A DNA stretch of 64,000 bases from Stichopus chloronotus (GCA_021234535.1 CM037840.1:1611801-1675800); one strand, 5' to 3'; shown: positions 1 to 12,256, counted from the first letter of the stretch. Made by a program: numbers and translations. The notes: a model not told the origin generated them from the letters alone.

Positions 1-116
1 AGAGTTGTACATCAGATCAGATTGGATCAGTACAAGATAGGATCAGATGTTGGTGGAGAGTGATCAGCCTAAAGGAAAACATCGATAGAACATCACTGAT
101 TTGATCAGCTCGAATA
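1..116. repeat. GATCAG-rich segment at the window edge
   Basis: The word GATCAG occurs about five times in the first 116 bases at irregular spacing, which looks like a degraded short tandem repeat or the end of an element cut by the window edge. The HARBI1 element near 61-62 kb also has GATC-rich ends, but I could not align the two convincingly. Confidence 0.3.
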
Positions 117-424
117 AATATCAGGGCAATAATCATTACCCGTACAACGGGTGTGTATTACTCATGGCCGGTGTTTCCGTTATTAAACAGTACATACCAA
201 CACCTGCATGGAAGGTTACGAGCCTTATGACGGAGTGTTACTCTAATGTTAATGTTATATAGTGATACATAATTATGCACGAAGTTTACACATTGCTAAT
301 TGAAATAAAATTGAGGATTTTCTTCGTGCTGTAAAATATTATTTGTATCCGACGAGTGGCTGTTTTACTTTGACTCGAGTGGTTACTACAGTTCAATCTT
401 GCTTATCCCTACCCTATGCAGTTA

Positions 425-580
425 TGCTCTCTATCCAAATATCCAGTATTGTATAAAGACAGCCCCTTTCTCCTTTTCCTGTCTATGAAATCGTTTAATA
501 GTCAGGAAAGAAGGTCACTTCCATCAATACTGCCAACTATCATTTTTCTTTTCCTTTCCAAATTTTCATGAGAAAGTGTG
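425..580 (+). repeat. Dispersed repeat, copy upstream of EF-hand gene 1
   Basis: About 155 bases match, by eye and with many substitutions, a segment in intron 2 of the same gene at about 2255-2405. Shared words in the same order include CAAATAT, CCCCTTTCT, TTTTCCTG, TTTAATAGTCA and CAACTATCA. The function is unknown; it is either a small dispersed repeat or a local duplication of upstream DNA into the intron. Confidence 0.55.
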
Positions 581-662
581 CATCTCGCTCGCGGTAAAAT
601 AGCTGGCGACATGTAGAAACGGATATGTGTTATATTGCCAGACATGCAAAAAGACAAGATAC

Positions 663-671
663 TTACGTCAC
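663..671 (+). promoter_or_regulatory. CRE/ATF-like site, EF-hand gene 1
   Basis: The sequence TTACGTCAC lies about 82 bases upstream of the TATA box. The same nine bases occur at the equivalent place in the duplicate locus (12067-12075), inside flanks that have otherwise diverged. TTACGTCA resembles a CREB/ATF-family half-palindrome; use as an enhancer is inferred. Confidence 0.45.
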
Positions 672-752
672 ATGCAGCGGGGGTAGTTTCCCGGATTCCT
701 CATTTGGAAAAAGAAGTGAAAGTTATGTCATGCAGGCAGACAACCTCTACAC

Positions 753-760
753 TATATAAA
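753..760 (+). promoter_or_regulatory. TATA box, EF-hand gene 1
   Basis: TATATAAA sits in the phrase CTCTACACTATATAAACTC, about 80 bases before the start codon. The same phrase is present before the duplicate gene. With a transcription start about 30 bases downstream, the 5' UTR would be about 50 bases. Confidence 0.7.
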
Positions 761-839
761 CTCGTTGGTGACGGAGAAAATCAATCACTCACCAAATTTG
801 TTCTGTCCGATCATCGAAAGAGAGAAGATTCTGACTAAA

Positions 840-3582
840 ATGGACTTTTCGTGTCTCGTAAGTTGGTTATTGTGCCTCTGTGTCGTCAGCAGCGTAGTAC
901 AGGGATGTCAAAAAGACGGAAAGAGTAGCAAAAAGCAGAAAAATCTCCTGTCTGCGAATGCAGTAAGAACCAAATCCTCGACTACTAGAAACAAAAGGTA
1001 TTTTTTAATTTTTGTACTTTTTTTTCGCATTAACTGGCTCTCATTTAACGTTTACTTCACATTAAAGAGAAATATCATGTTTTTTTACAGAGAGAATTAT
1101 GATGAAATCATTTTTAAAATCAAAATAATTTTTCAAACCAAGATCTATGGACACAAAATAATAGATTGTTCAAAATCTGACACGACTGTAGCTTTCTGTT
1201 CAAGAAATAAGTTTCTCAAATACAGGAATTTAATTACTTGTTGTTTATTAATGCTTTGTTCAAGCAAATGTAAATGATGCATCTTCATCTCATGCATAAT
1301 GATTTTTAAGAAGATGATGTAATTGCTGATGTTAATTGATTAGTTTAATATTAATTAAAGCTATTTTCTTTGTGTGTCATGTTGGTACATTTAAACCCAA
1401 TCGGTTCATTAGAGTGTTGCAATGCTAAGGGGTCTCCCTTACGAAGTATAACTATTCACTCTCCTTCCAAATAACTATTGGTTCCTATACCAATTTGTCA
1501 AAAACCAGAGGAAACTCGGAGTAATTGCTTCAAAGAAGTTGTGCATATAGCATTCTCCGACTCTTATACGGTATTTTTAACCCTCCTATTAATCCTAACT
1601 TCGAGTTTTACTTTAATTTCTTTCAATGGGATTGTACAACCTCCTTTTTATCAAAAGTTTTATCAAGCATCCAAAAAAATACTTTTTTAATATTTTTTCA
1701 TCATTTTCCATAAGATTTGCAACTTACCAATTACCTATGGATCAAATAGATGACATAAGTTTGGAGAAAGAGTTTCTAGAATTCGATGAGAACAAAGATG
1801 GCTACATTGACGCGTGTGAGTGGTTAAAAACCCCGGATGTCAAAAGGAACAACAGCCTCCGAGAATTTGTGCGTCTCCTGGACCTTTCAGATTTAGATGG
1901 TAAGATATCATTGTTCTATTAAGATGGTAAGGTATTATTGTTCTATGTAGATGGCAAGATATCATTGTTCTATTTATTCATTGTTCTTTTAAAACTATAA
2001 TCACAATATCGGGCGGCTCAATTATTTCTCTTCCACAAAAAAGTTGATCTTACCAAACCTACGTCTTTTTAGAGGTAACTAAACGTTTCACAAAATCTTT
2101 GGACAGCAACCCTAATTGTCTTAATTAATCAATTTAAGGAAATATTACTCCAGAATAGTTCTGGACTGTAGTAGTTTGACAATAAAAATGTGTAACCCAG
2201 ACCTGGCACGTTGTCGTTCCCTTTGGTAGATTGTTATTGTATTCAATGGAAATTACTCTTTATTCAAATATGGGTATTATATATATATAGACACCCCTTT
2301 CTGCTTTTCCTGGCAATATGCTCCTTTAATAGTCACGAAAGGTAACTTCAATTAGTATTGTCAACTATCACATTTTGTTTCCTTCTCAAATTATCATGAC
2401 AATGCCTGAAAACGTCTTGAGCATCTACAAGATAAAGGCCTACTATAAGAATAGACAATCATTATTATTATTATTATTCTGATGATAGGAACACTGCCTC
2501 CTAATCCACTAATCCTGGTGACAACTTGAAGGATACTTTTAGATATTTCTCTCCTTGCTGATAAAATTTTGGAAAGCAAGCTAATGGAGAAGATCATTAC
2601 AATTCCAAAACGTTCTTTGACAAGTTATTTTTTAATAAAGTAAAACTGCCAATCGATAAATGAGTTTATCAAGGTTTCTCCGAGTGACTAATCTAAATAA
2701 TTACATTTTCCGATTTTAACATGGGTTATCTAAGTACAGCTCCCTGGTTTATACACTGAATTCATCTGTGGGCTCCTGAAAGTGGTGAAGTGTGTTGAAA
2801 TATACGTTACGGTCCTTTTAAACAACATGATTTGCTCATAGTGTTCGGTAACCGGGCTTGGAGATTTTGAATGCGGTTTACTTAACAAAGCATCCAAGGA
2901 GTTGCTAAAAATATGTCGAGTTGATCCAAATTACAGAAATATTGCCCTGGAAATCTCAAATAAAGAACGAGGATATTGTGACGTGCTGAGAAGTGATGTT
3001 CGTGCAGTAATTTCAAATGCTGGCAGTGTTCCACTGTGGCACAAACTTCTTAAGGTGTTAATTAACTCTTATCGACCAATAGCGAATGCCGTTTATTTAA
3101 AAATGATAATAATATAAATTCAAAATAAAATTATACAAAACAACAGTGACTTATCAAACCAAATACCGTATCGTTTATTCAACCTGAAATATAAGCTTAT
3201 AAAAGGATAATCCTTACATGATGTCATACATGTTTATCCCTTCTTGAGAGGACAAAACCTAACGATTATGGTATATGTGGATATCACGTCATCATGTTCT
3301 ATCATGTCCTCTCGAGAAATGACTTGAGCACATTATGGAAATTCTTTGAGGATTAGGTTTTAAAACGATATCGGTAATGAATATTCATATTTAGGTTTCT
3401 TTTTTTCTACTCCTCCTTTTCCAATCATAGAAGACGACCGGCTGTCTGTTGAGGAATTTGTGTTCATGATAACTATCACGAGGCAGAATACAGAAATCCA
3501 AGAAACCATGGCAACGAGATCACAACGAACAGGCGATCACCATTTTGTAGATGACGTCACGTCTCATATATCAAAAGCGTAA
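840..3582 (+). CDS. Secreted two-EF-hand calcium-binding protein (3 exons)
   Basis: Exons are 840-997, 1715-1899 and 3431-3582. They end in GT donors (AAAAG|GTATTT and GATG|GTAAGA) and begin after AG acceptors, and together give 495 nt: 164 residues plus a stop. Residues 1-22 form a signal peptide (hydrophobic core LVSWLLCLCVVSSVV, then QG|C). A short basic Ser/Lys-rich stretch follows. EF loop 1 is DENKDGYIDACE, with every ligand position canonical. EF loop 2 spans the exon 2/3 junction and reads DLDEDDRLSVEE, with Asp instead of Gly at position 6. The tail is polar with a His-His. I expect a secreted or secretory-pathway calcium-binding protein; no family member is recognised. The exon structure is supported by the duplicate at 12.3-14.7 kb. 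Exon 2 and its donor are identical to the duplicate over 145 nt, which suggests gene conversion. Confidence 0.82.
1070..1395 (+). repeat. Dispersed ~320 bp repeat in EF-hand gene 1 intron 1
   Basis: This stretch aligns along its length with 37075-37395. Shared words in order include TTTTACAGA, AAATAAGTTTCTCA, AAATGATGCATCTTC, CATGCATAATG and CATGTTGGT. Similarity by eye is roughly two thirds. Intron 1 of the duplicate EF-hand gene lacks it, so it probably inserted after the duplication. There is no coding capacity. The family is unknown. Confidence 0.6.
1891..1972 (+). repeat. Three-unit minisatellite at the intron 2 donor, gene 1
   Basis: Three units of about 27 bases begin in the last exon 2 codons and continue into intron 2. 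Units 1 and 2 keep GATGGTAAG, while unit 3 reads GATGGCAAG, which destroys the donor. Translation past the true donor meets TAA within unit 1. Confidence 0.75.
2255..2405 (+). repeat. Dispersed repeat, copy in intron 2 of EF-hand gene 1
   Basis: This is the partner of the 425-580 copy, in the same orientation. It includes a short (TA)n run near 2279-2288 that the upstream copy lacks. Confidence 0.55.
3205..3360 (+). repeat. Dispersed hairpin-forming repeat in EF-hand gene 1 intron 2
   Basis: About 150 bases match 35545-35700: both contain ACATGAT, CATACATGTTTATCCCTTCT, ATTATGGTATAT and GTTCTATCATGT. Inside this copy CTTGAGAGGAC and GTCCTCTCGAG form inverted arms about 60-70 bases apart. The matching intron of the duplicate gene lacks the segment (empty region about 14560-14600), so insertion followed the duplication. 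It is probably a small non-autonomous element. Confidence 0.6.
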
Positions 3583-6500
3583 ATGACAGTAGAAGTGACG
3601 TCACTTGTACCTCTGACATCATTGTGACGTTTCTCTCGTGAGGGTTGAAAGGTCAAGTAAGGTGAAGGTGTCGAAAATTAACGAACGCCTTTGGCAGACA
3701 CTAAAAAAAATGTACATAACAAACACTCAATCAGTGGGATTAGCAAGCATGGGAGGAAGGAGATATAGGATCCCATGACTTAACGAAATGGGAGGGGAGT
3801 TATGGGTGGGGGACTAGTAATGGATTCAATTTAGCAAAAACAAACAAGGGAGGAGTTTAACTCTAGAAAAAAAAAACACATCGTTTAGATGTAGAGTGAA
3901 TAGAAAATACGGTCCATAACTTGCCTCTTTTTTTTGGTTTAATTCAAGAGAAATTCGTCTGAACTTGAAAATACGTTGTCGAACTTCTGTGTACATATCT
4001 GTAAATTTATGAAGCCAAATGCAGTGTACAGAAGCAATCTGAACCAAATTTTTGTAATATATTCCTGTCTTACGTTTTTCTTTTGTTAATGATTGTTGCG
4101 ACACACACACACAATGTATATATATTCAACATTTACAACATGTATTTGTTCAAAATAACGTCCATCAATTGTACGTTTACGTTTAAGTCAAAAGTATCTT
4201 TCCTTTATTGACTTCGTCTCATTTTCAAACTTTTAAGCTGATTTAAAAATTGACAAAGTTTGGAGAGATTCTACAAATAATCCAAGCCTCAAGCAGACTA
4301 TTCACCAATCAAAGTGGTTTGTTGAGGGGATGGCACGTGAACGAAATATTTGCATGTTAAACAACTCACTATGAATATTCAATTTATTACAAACTGTTTA
4401 ATCACTGAGCTATGAATATTCAATACTCATTGCGGTTTATAGTAACAGTGGTTCTACGTGGAATCAAGACCTAAATTCCTCTTCCTCTTCCAGATTCTGA
4501 CAGCTTTAATTCATTGAAACCACTCTTTATAAATTTAGTTAGAGCGACACTTGTTACTTTGTTTTCGGCAGCTTATGTACCAAAATCATGCAGACACAGA
4601 TAGATTTAATTTAATTGTCTTCATCGTAGACAGGCTGTTGTAACTGTTAAATTGAATTTTAATGATTCCTTTGAATTCAAGAAGAGTCGTTTCATATTCA
4701 TAGGTAACTTAACATTCATGGTAATTATAACTTACTTACAGACATTGAATATTTTAGTTACTTTGGCAGCTAGTGTTTATTTTACTTTGATATGTGAATC
4801 AGTAGGAATATTATTTATTGCTCACACAAGCCTCCAGTGAAGTGTAAATACATAGTTGTACAATTTCGTTCCAAAGAGAAGACAAAATATATTGGATTTA
4901 GTATTATTATCATTTTCAATCCAGTGTTGTATTTCAATGGTATCTAGGATTTAGGGAGGGGTAGTTTTATCCCCACAGCTTTTTGTCTTTTGTACCTATT
5001 TTCTCCTTACTATAAGATTATTTAAATCATGAGTAGTACTATGTCGAATTACAGAAATTCAGAGCTTTTCAACAACCAAGATAATAGTTGATAGTTAAAA
5101 GTTAATAGTCGTAACTGCATCTACGATCGCAGCTTATACATTGGTTTTTAGTCCCACTATCACCTCCCTTCCCACTTCCCTTCCTTCCCCGTCAGCCCCT
5201 CCCCTCCCCTCTTCGACTTTTCATTCGCCGGTGGGTACCAACGCTAACGATTTTTGAGGATGGTGAAGCTATTAAATTTATCTACTTTCAATCATATTAA
5301 CTCGGCGACAGTGTGGTCTATGATTATTTCCTGCATGATTGTTGTTGAATAAACAGAACATGAAACCAATCATGGCTTCGCTACCTTGACACGTGATCTG
5401 GGACAGAGCTCTCCTTCATTAATATTGGTAACACAAATCTTGTGAAAACAGCCTTGGATATTGAAAGTTGTCGACAAGCTCGGATTAGGGGATACGTTCA
5501 CACTGTAAGATGATATTCTATAATATTACAGAGTTAACCCCGTTGTATGATACTCACACTTTTCCAATCCTATTCGGAGGTTTAAAGGATAAACCATTGT
5601 TAAACTATCTGGTAACAAAACCGCAAACATGAAAATGAAACCATTTCTGGTTTTTACCCAATTTTGTTCAGATAATCACAACAAAGTTTTTCGGGTAGGG
5701 ATAGCCGGCACGGAGCACGTATATTACTTACGCACCAGCTCTGGCGGTGTGTGCATTGAAAACTGTAGATATACCTGCTTGCAAGGTTACTGTCAGGCAT
5801 ATTAAAGTTACACCAATAATACTGATCGGCTAGTCTTAGAAAAATATTAAGAAGAAGAGTGTAAAAAATGGAAGTATAGAAGGTGTGATATTTAGTATAT
5901 AACCGACCACCTTGAATTATACACAGGCTGTAAACACTCGAAAATGTTACTGATCAAAACGGCTTACAGACTTCAAGCAACAGCAGGAATTGACACCCAA
6001 CCACCCCTCCTCTCAGAATGCGTAGTACCTCTGTGGCTGCCGTCCATATATTTCTGCTGCGCAGAGATAAGCTAAAGGAAAAATATTAGCATGACCTTCC
6101 TTTTTGTACTTTCTCTTTCAAAAAAATTTCCTTTCAAATTATTCATACATGAGCCCTGCAACTGAACAAGGTTGATCCCTTGGTAGTTTTTTATTGTTAT
6201 TATTGTCATGAATTCTTATCAGTGACGTAACCAGCCGGGGGAGGGGACCGAGTGACATTTTGGGGATGCGATGGATGGTGTTCAAAAATAGAGGAAAACG
6301 AAAACAAAAAAACAAAACAAAATGAGGAGGGAGGGATTTTAGGTTAAGGTTGTTGGTGGCTGGGAAGCTGGCTTCACATGTGTGGTCTTTTTATTGTATT
6401 GAAAATTTAGACGAGAAAGACCAACAACACAATTGCTACAAGGTGTCCATAAAGTTGTGAAATTGTTGATTCGAGTTTATATTGGCCTTACATGCACCTG

Positions 6501-6709
6501 TTATTCATTTACACCGGTTCATGAGTATGCGGCTAAGGGATAGAACCCGCAACAGACTGGGACTGTCGGCGTATTTACGCAAGAAGCATTGACAATACAA
6601 ACCAATACGGAACCAACACGAGCTGATATTCTGTTAAAGTACTATTTAAAAGAACGTCAATTCCACTACTTAAAATTACGTCAATTCAATCTACCACTTA
6701 AAAGTACGC

Positions 6710-6743
6710 CATTTTCATTTTTTGAAAGAAAAAAATGAAAATG
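6710..6743. repeat. Perfect 14-bp hairpin
   Basis: CATTTTCATTTTTT is followed after six bases by its exact reverse complement. It is AT-rich, has no T or A tail placement suggesting a known terminator, and lies far from any gene model. Confidence 0.6.
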
Positions 6744-9700
6744 TTTCACTACGGGTGCATCCAGCAAGCTCATGATTTATCTGTCCGGTTTCCCACAAAA
6801 AATTCCAATCGGGTTCTGCGTCGCTTCGTTGGGTTAGATAATGTTCAGCCGCCTACTTCAATTATCATTTTTATTTTCAAGCTTAAAATGGGTCATTAGC
6901 AACCAATAAAATACTGGGGTGTAAAGGCATGTTCAGCCCTCTACCTTATTTGCCAAATGTTTGAAGAATGAATGAAACAAGATGCACAATTCATTTTGAT
7001 TCTTGTATCATCTCAACCCATCTGACATCTATTACCATTTTTCATGCATTCCAGAACATTTTATTTATCTCATTAATTGATAGACTGCAGGAATGAGATC
7101 CCCTTGTCAAGGACGTATACATGCAACTTGGAAGACCGGCAATCTGGAGGGTTTGAAAAGCCCCAAAATCACCGCCAGCTGCCGGAATTAAGTCCCTCCA
7201 AAACTTTTTCATGACCGTAACCTTTTTGTTTAGGTTCGTGTGTGCAGGTGTAAGGAAAAGTCAAGTGTGGGCGAATATTACAGGCAAAAATGAGGGGATG
7301 CCCCATCCCCTTGGCCTCTTCTCATGCCACTTATGTGTGGACTGATTGATCTGAAATCCTGACTAAGGCTCGGGGGGGGGGGGGGACGAGTCCTCCCCGA
7401 TATGCCTCTCGACTATAGGACTGCGGTCAAGAATAAGGAATAAGAATAAATGAGCCAATTTTGTCCCTCACAAACAACCTGGCTACGCCCAAGATTCTTA
7501 TCAAGTGAATCACTCTGTAACATTCTAATTCAGAAATTGTCGTGGAGAAACTGACTCCACTTTTCATAAAAGGATATATGCTTCAGTCAGAAATTTCACT
7601 GAGATCAAAGTTATAAACACTAAAATTTTGCTATTCTGTCAAGGAAAAGTGTTTCCCTTCATGGTAGAAACATACCTAAATACATCCCAATATCTTGTAA
7701 ACATGATACCCTCAAGAAAGAAAAAAAAAAGAAAAAAAATGGCTGTCATATCTCAATTGGCATGTCTGAGAACGCTACCTAGAAAATTAACAAAAATATT
7801 CAAGAAATATCTTGAAGATGTAATATTTTGTATTTTGTTTTCATTCACGTTAGCATTATCCCAAAAGGAGAGACAGATTTAGTTTATTACAGCTCTGGTT
7901 GGTCTTGTATTAATCTACAAATATGGCTAAGACGAGAAATATTGTGAGCAATGAGGGTCTTTACCATTCTAAGTCAATTGGTCTACTTTTCTCATCCAAT
8001 CTTATCCACTGCCTCAAATTTTTCATCACGCGGTAAAGGTGAAAAGTCCTGTTTACACTTTTACTAGTCCCCACCTCCCCCCCCCAAAAAAAAATAAAAA
8101 TCAAAACAACTGACCAATAAAGTTCAGTTCATCAATGAGACGTACCCAATCGCCATCGAATCATGTTCGAAAGTGAAGAGGGTGTAGACCAAACTTCTAT
8201 CTAAAATCATCGGTGGGACACGGATCAACAAAATTTGCAGAAATTGGCTAATAAATTTACTCTCAAGTGTATGTCATGTTTTGTAAAATTTCTGAGGATA
8301 ATTACAATTAGGGCGATACTAATAACTTTGTACATTGTCTGTATTCGCTACTGCAGAAATCAACTTGTTGAATATTTCAGGAGTAGATTTTTAATTTTGA
8401 ATATATATCAAGGACCGGAGAAGTACCCTTGACGGAAAATTTTAGAAATGCTAAAGAGATTTAAAAAAAAATAATATAGGATTTATTGAAATATCGACCA
8501 ATTCGAGACGGTCTTTAGCAAGGAAAGGAAATGTATATAAATTAAATACAGTACAACTTAAATTCAGTACAACTTCTACGAGATGTGGTCAGTTAACAGA
8601 AATACAAACAGTGAGATACAAATGCAAAAGCAAATGAAAAAAGGAGGGGGGGGGGTCACCGGCATGCGTCGGCTCCTGATTTGTATTGTTCATGACGTCA
8701 TAGACAGTACCTAAGCACGCCTGGCATTTTCGAGCGGCATTTCTGTCCGTTCAATGTTTCTTGATTCAAACTGAGTGGTTTGCTCTTCAATTGAGCTCAT
8801 TGTGTTGAAAGAATCGTGTGCACGGAATGAGATTTCGTACTAAATTTTGTTTGGGATATGTATTCATAAGACCGGTTTTTACTTTGGCACATATGTATTT
8901 TTTTTATTTTGGTTTGGCAAATAAATGTTTTGAGCAAGTCAATGTCGTAACGGTGTACATGCAAGCATAATAATCGTTAACTTCCGTGTACGTAGCTAGA
9001 GTGTAGCCTTTACTAAAACCCTTAGCCCTATATATGGTCACTGCCCACCTCTATACAATACCACGCCAGGGCCGCATCGCACCTATACCAACTCCCCGCC
9101 TATACCAACCATTCAGCTGTCACAGTGGTTTACTATCATACAGTTAACCAGAGATATGCAAGAACCAAGTAGTTGTTAAAGTAACTCCCTATTAGAACGT
9201 TCCAAAATAACATGGCACATGGACAGTCGCGGACAGTAAGAGGTTGAGATTTTCGCAACCACATTTTCTAGTCTTGTGAGGATAGCATACAACTAAAATC
9301 GTTTGATTTACACAGACACTTGTCACTTTTTAGGGCCACATACATTCTGCTTTACATCATTTCCTCAATGTCATGTGATAACTCACGGAGTGGCCTATCA
9401 CGGCATAATAAAGGGACCCAAAGGAAGTCATTTCACGACCACAAACAACCACAGGAGAAGATGGAGTAAGCCTGTGGCTTTAACATTACCAAATCACGTC
9501 TTGTGGCTACCAGTTCATCAAGGTTACATCAAATTTGAAATCTTTCCACTAAAGAATTGGATGAAGATGTATTAATCATGTGTCCTGTTGGAATGGTTGA
9601 AGATTGCGAGAGATCCAAATGTTATCGGCCAAATACTTCAATTTTTTATTTCTTTATCAAAAAACTCCATTCGTTGTTGACCAACAAATGTTTACATCAG

Positions 9701-10579
9701 GTATTGTAGTAGCAGCTCTCTGATTGGCTGATATGAATTATTCATGCAAGATGGCCTAGACTGACTCTATGCGCAGTGTCATGTGTATGCCCAGTCAGCT
9801 TGCAGTACGCGGATAAACTGGGTATTGCGCGGAAAAACATGAAAATCGGGAGTAAGACGGTTAAACTATTTAACGTAACGAAATGACACAGGACCCAGAT
9901 TTTGGGAAATACGAGGGTAAACATGGACTTATAATGGTTACTTTGATTGCTTCTCTCCGCTACAGAAGTGTAAACCAGTTACCCGTGAGGTAACTTGATT
10001 CTATTAGCAGCACATACTGGACACGGGGTGCACTTTGGTGTTGTACACCCTGTTACCACCGTGTATGCATTAACTTACTAGAACATTTCGTAAAGCGAAA
10101 ATTAGAATGTAACAATGTAACCTCAATGCATGCCAGGAAACGTATCTTCCGGCGGCGTTCTAGGTAGTGTTTCTAATCAAAAAATGTCTGTACTATAAGC
10201 GTCAACCGCCTAGATAGTCCTAAGCTTTCAACTGTAGTATAGGGATAGTGCATTTCCGTATCACGCTGTAACTGCGTGTTAAAGGATCCGCCATGACTTC
10301 CTCTTAGATGGCCTCCTCCAGAGAAAAGAAATTCTTTCTACACCTCAGCCTGGGCGCACGTCGTAACCCTTTTCAAGCAACCCTTGCGCAACCCCCAAGC
10401 AACCCCACTAGTTCTGGAGAGTTGCGTGGAAACTAAAATAACATTCCAATAATATTAATGAAAACAGTTTTCCGTCCAAGTCTTACTGACCGCACAATTT
10501 CCAGAAGCTTACTTGAGGAGTCTTTCGAGGGTGATCCAGGAGGAGGGGGGGGGGGGGGTATTGTCATCCATTCATTCAT

Positions 10580-11080
10580 TTTTCGTGTTCACTCCACGCC
10601 AACTGATTATGGCGTTTCGCTTATTTAGTCCTGTCACAATTCCATTGCAACACCATCTTTTTCTAATGTTAGCCTCCAGTTTCGAAATGTCTGGATCGTA
10701 TAGGACATTGGGAACAGTGTCATTTCCTGCGGTCTGGAACGCATTTTGGTCAAACATTTTCTGGTACCCTTCGCGCTAATCGATGTGGGGCTACGCTTAG
10801 ACAGTGTAAAAGATGGTATCTTAAATAATCATGTGCTTTGGTCCCCACAAAATACTCTTCAATAAAATGTGTCATGTTGTACCGTTTCCTGCTATCTGGC
10901 AAGTAGTTTTGTCAAAAAATCGTCTCTTCCACTTCGCGGCAGTTGATGGTGGTGCTCTGCTTACATAGTGAAAAAACTTGTCTTTATCAAGTAGTTTTCG
11001 CCCTCTATAAAACCTCTTCTCTCCGGGCTCTTGATCCCCTTCGGTCTGCATGCTTCTTCGACTAAGTCGATCATTCACGT
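10580..11080 (-). repeat. Degenerate ~165 bp tandem repeat, partly open on the minus strand
   Basis: Three divergent units appear to start near 10585, 10770 and 10930. Shared features are a TGAT-GGNGNTNNGCTTA-like block and, before it, TTTGTCAAAnA. On the minus strand two units read as related peptides (QNAFQTAGNDT and KTTCQIAGNGT). This could be a fragment of a decayed repetitive coding element; no family is recognised. Confidence 0.3.
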
Positions 11081-12066
11081 TTGCAAAATGATAAATTTAG
11101 GTCTTCGCCTGAGGTGGGTCACAAAACAAAAAGAAGTCAAAGAAGTCAATGCACCATAGTCGGTATGTTTCTGTGTATACACTCAGAGCAGACGACAAAT
11201 ACGCTTTCTGATTCAGAAGACACTGAACATGTCACTGGGATGTTGTGTAGTCTAACAGTAACTGCAATAAATGAGATTAGACTAACAAAAAAGACAATTT
11301 TAAGGAATCAAAAACTTTTAATAACTTTATTTTTGTCGTCATACAAAAGGCACAAAACTTTCCCTCTTCTGACACAAAATGTTAGACTACCAGTGCGCTA
11401 TACTGTTACTTCAATTTTACGGCGCTAGGATGCATGTGCTGACAGACGTAGCTTAGTTTATTGAAGTATTACTTTTGATTGGTCAAAATCTAACGTGTTT
11501 TGTATAAACGACGAATTGATTGGTCCAAACATTCTTTGATACCATCGTACTCTTGCTGGGATATTATAACTGAAGGTGAACTGCAAGTTCCATTTCCTTT
11601 AGAAAAGTAAACACTGCAATGTTATCTGGAACCGTTGTTATTTTCGTGAATAATTTCAGGAATTCGTCCATTAAAGTTAATTAAAACATGATATGTGAGG
11701 CAGAGTTATATTTCACTTCCGAGAGCAAGACACTTTTGACGTTCAAGACTGTCCTGGGTGTAAAACCGTCACAAACAAATTCACTGGGTGCTAATATCAG
11801 TATTCTTCTTGAGTACACGTACCACTTAGTTCTGTACTTAGTTTTTTTTACTAAAATGATACTCCTTATTACACCATAGGAACCACAATGCATTTGTGCC
11901 TTTGGGTTATTTTCTTTTTCGAATTTGCATCCTCAAGGGGGGGGGGGGGGCGTCCTGTTGACGGAAAATAGTTGTCAAAATGTGAAAACGATACGCGTTC
12001 AATATTACTAGATTTCATAAATGCTCCCATTACTATAATGTTCAATTTGGGAGATTGCCAAAATAG

Positions 12067-12075
12067 TTACGTCAC
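12067..12075 (+). promoter_or_regulatory. CRE/ATF-like site, duplicate EF-hand locus
   Basis: TTACGTCAC is preserved at the position equivalent to 663-671, about 97 bases upstream of the TATA box. Confidence 0.4.
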
Positions 12076-12171
12076 TTTTATCGGGGGCATTGTCTCGGAT
12101 TCCTAGTTTCGAAGAAACCTTCTGAAAGTTATGTTGACCACTCCCTTTACAGAGAGAAAATAACTCTACAC

Positions 12172-12179
12172 TATATAAA
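12172..12179 (+). promoter_or_regulatory. TATA box, duplicate EF-hand locus
   Basis: TATATAAA lies in CTCTACACTATATAAACTC, the same phrase as at gene 1, 78 bases before the ATG. The promoter is intact even though the coding sequence is broken. Confidence 0.6.
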
Positions 12180-12256
12180 CTCTTTGATGAAGGAGAATAG
12201 CATTCATTCACCAATCTGGTTCTGCTCGATCCCCGAAAGAAAGACAATTTACTAAA

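Larger units (their letters stand above)
630..5230 (+). repeat. Segmental tandem duplication, copy 1
   Basis: This block carries EF-hand gene 1 and is collinear with 12030-17018. Shared landmarks in order are the TTACGTCAC and TATA elements, exon 1, exon 2, the donor-derived minisatellite, the intron phrase GGGCTTGGAGATTTTGAA, exon 3, paired TATGAATATTCAAT motifs (about 4370-4425), and a C-rich stretch ending in GCCGG near 5229. The offset between copies is about 11.4 kb. Copies differ by many substitutions and by private insertions, so the duplication is old apart from one converted tract. Confidence 0.8.
5240..12020. other. Gene-poor spacer between the two EF-hand loci
   Basis: No coding region can be supported. 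Short open frames here have no recognisable domain, no paralogue and no splice context. The stretch holds four homopolymer G tracts of 10-14 (7372-7385, 8646-8655, 10545-10558, 11937-11950), a C tract ending near 8085, a hairpin at 6710-6743 and a degenerate repeat near 10.6-11.1 kb. It probably contains decayed mobile elements. Confidence 0.6.

Noticed and set aside
765..1277. A single-exon protein starting at 765
   Set aside because: It begins in the 5' UTR and runs into intron 1; the signal-peptide start at 840 is conserved in the duplicate, and a donor lies at 998.
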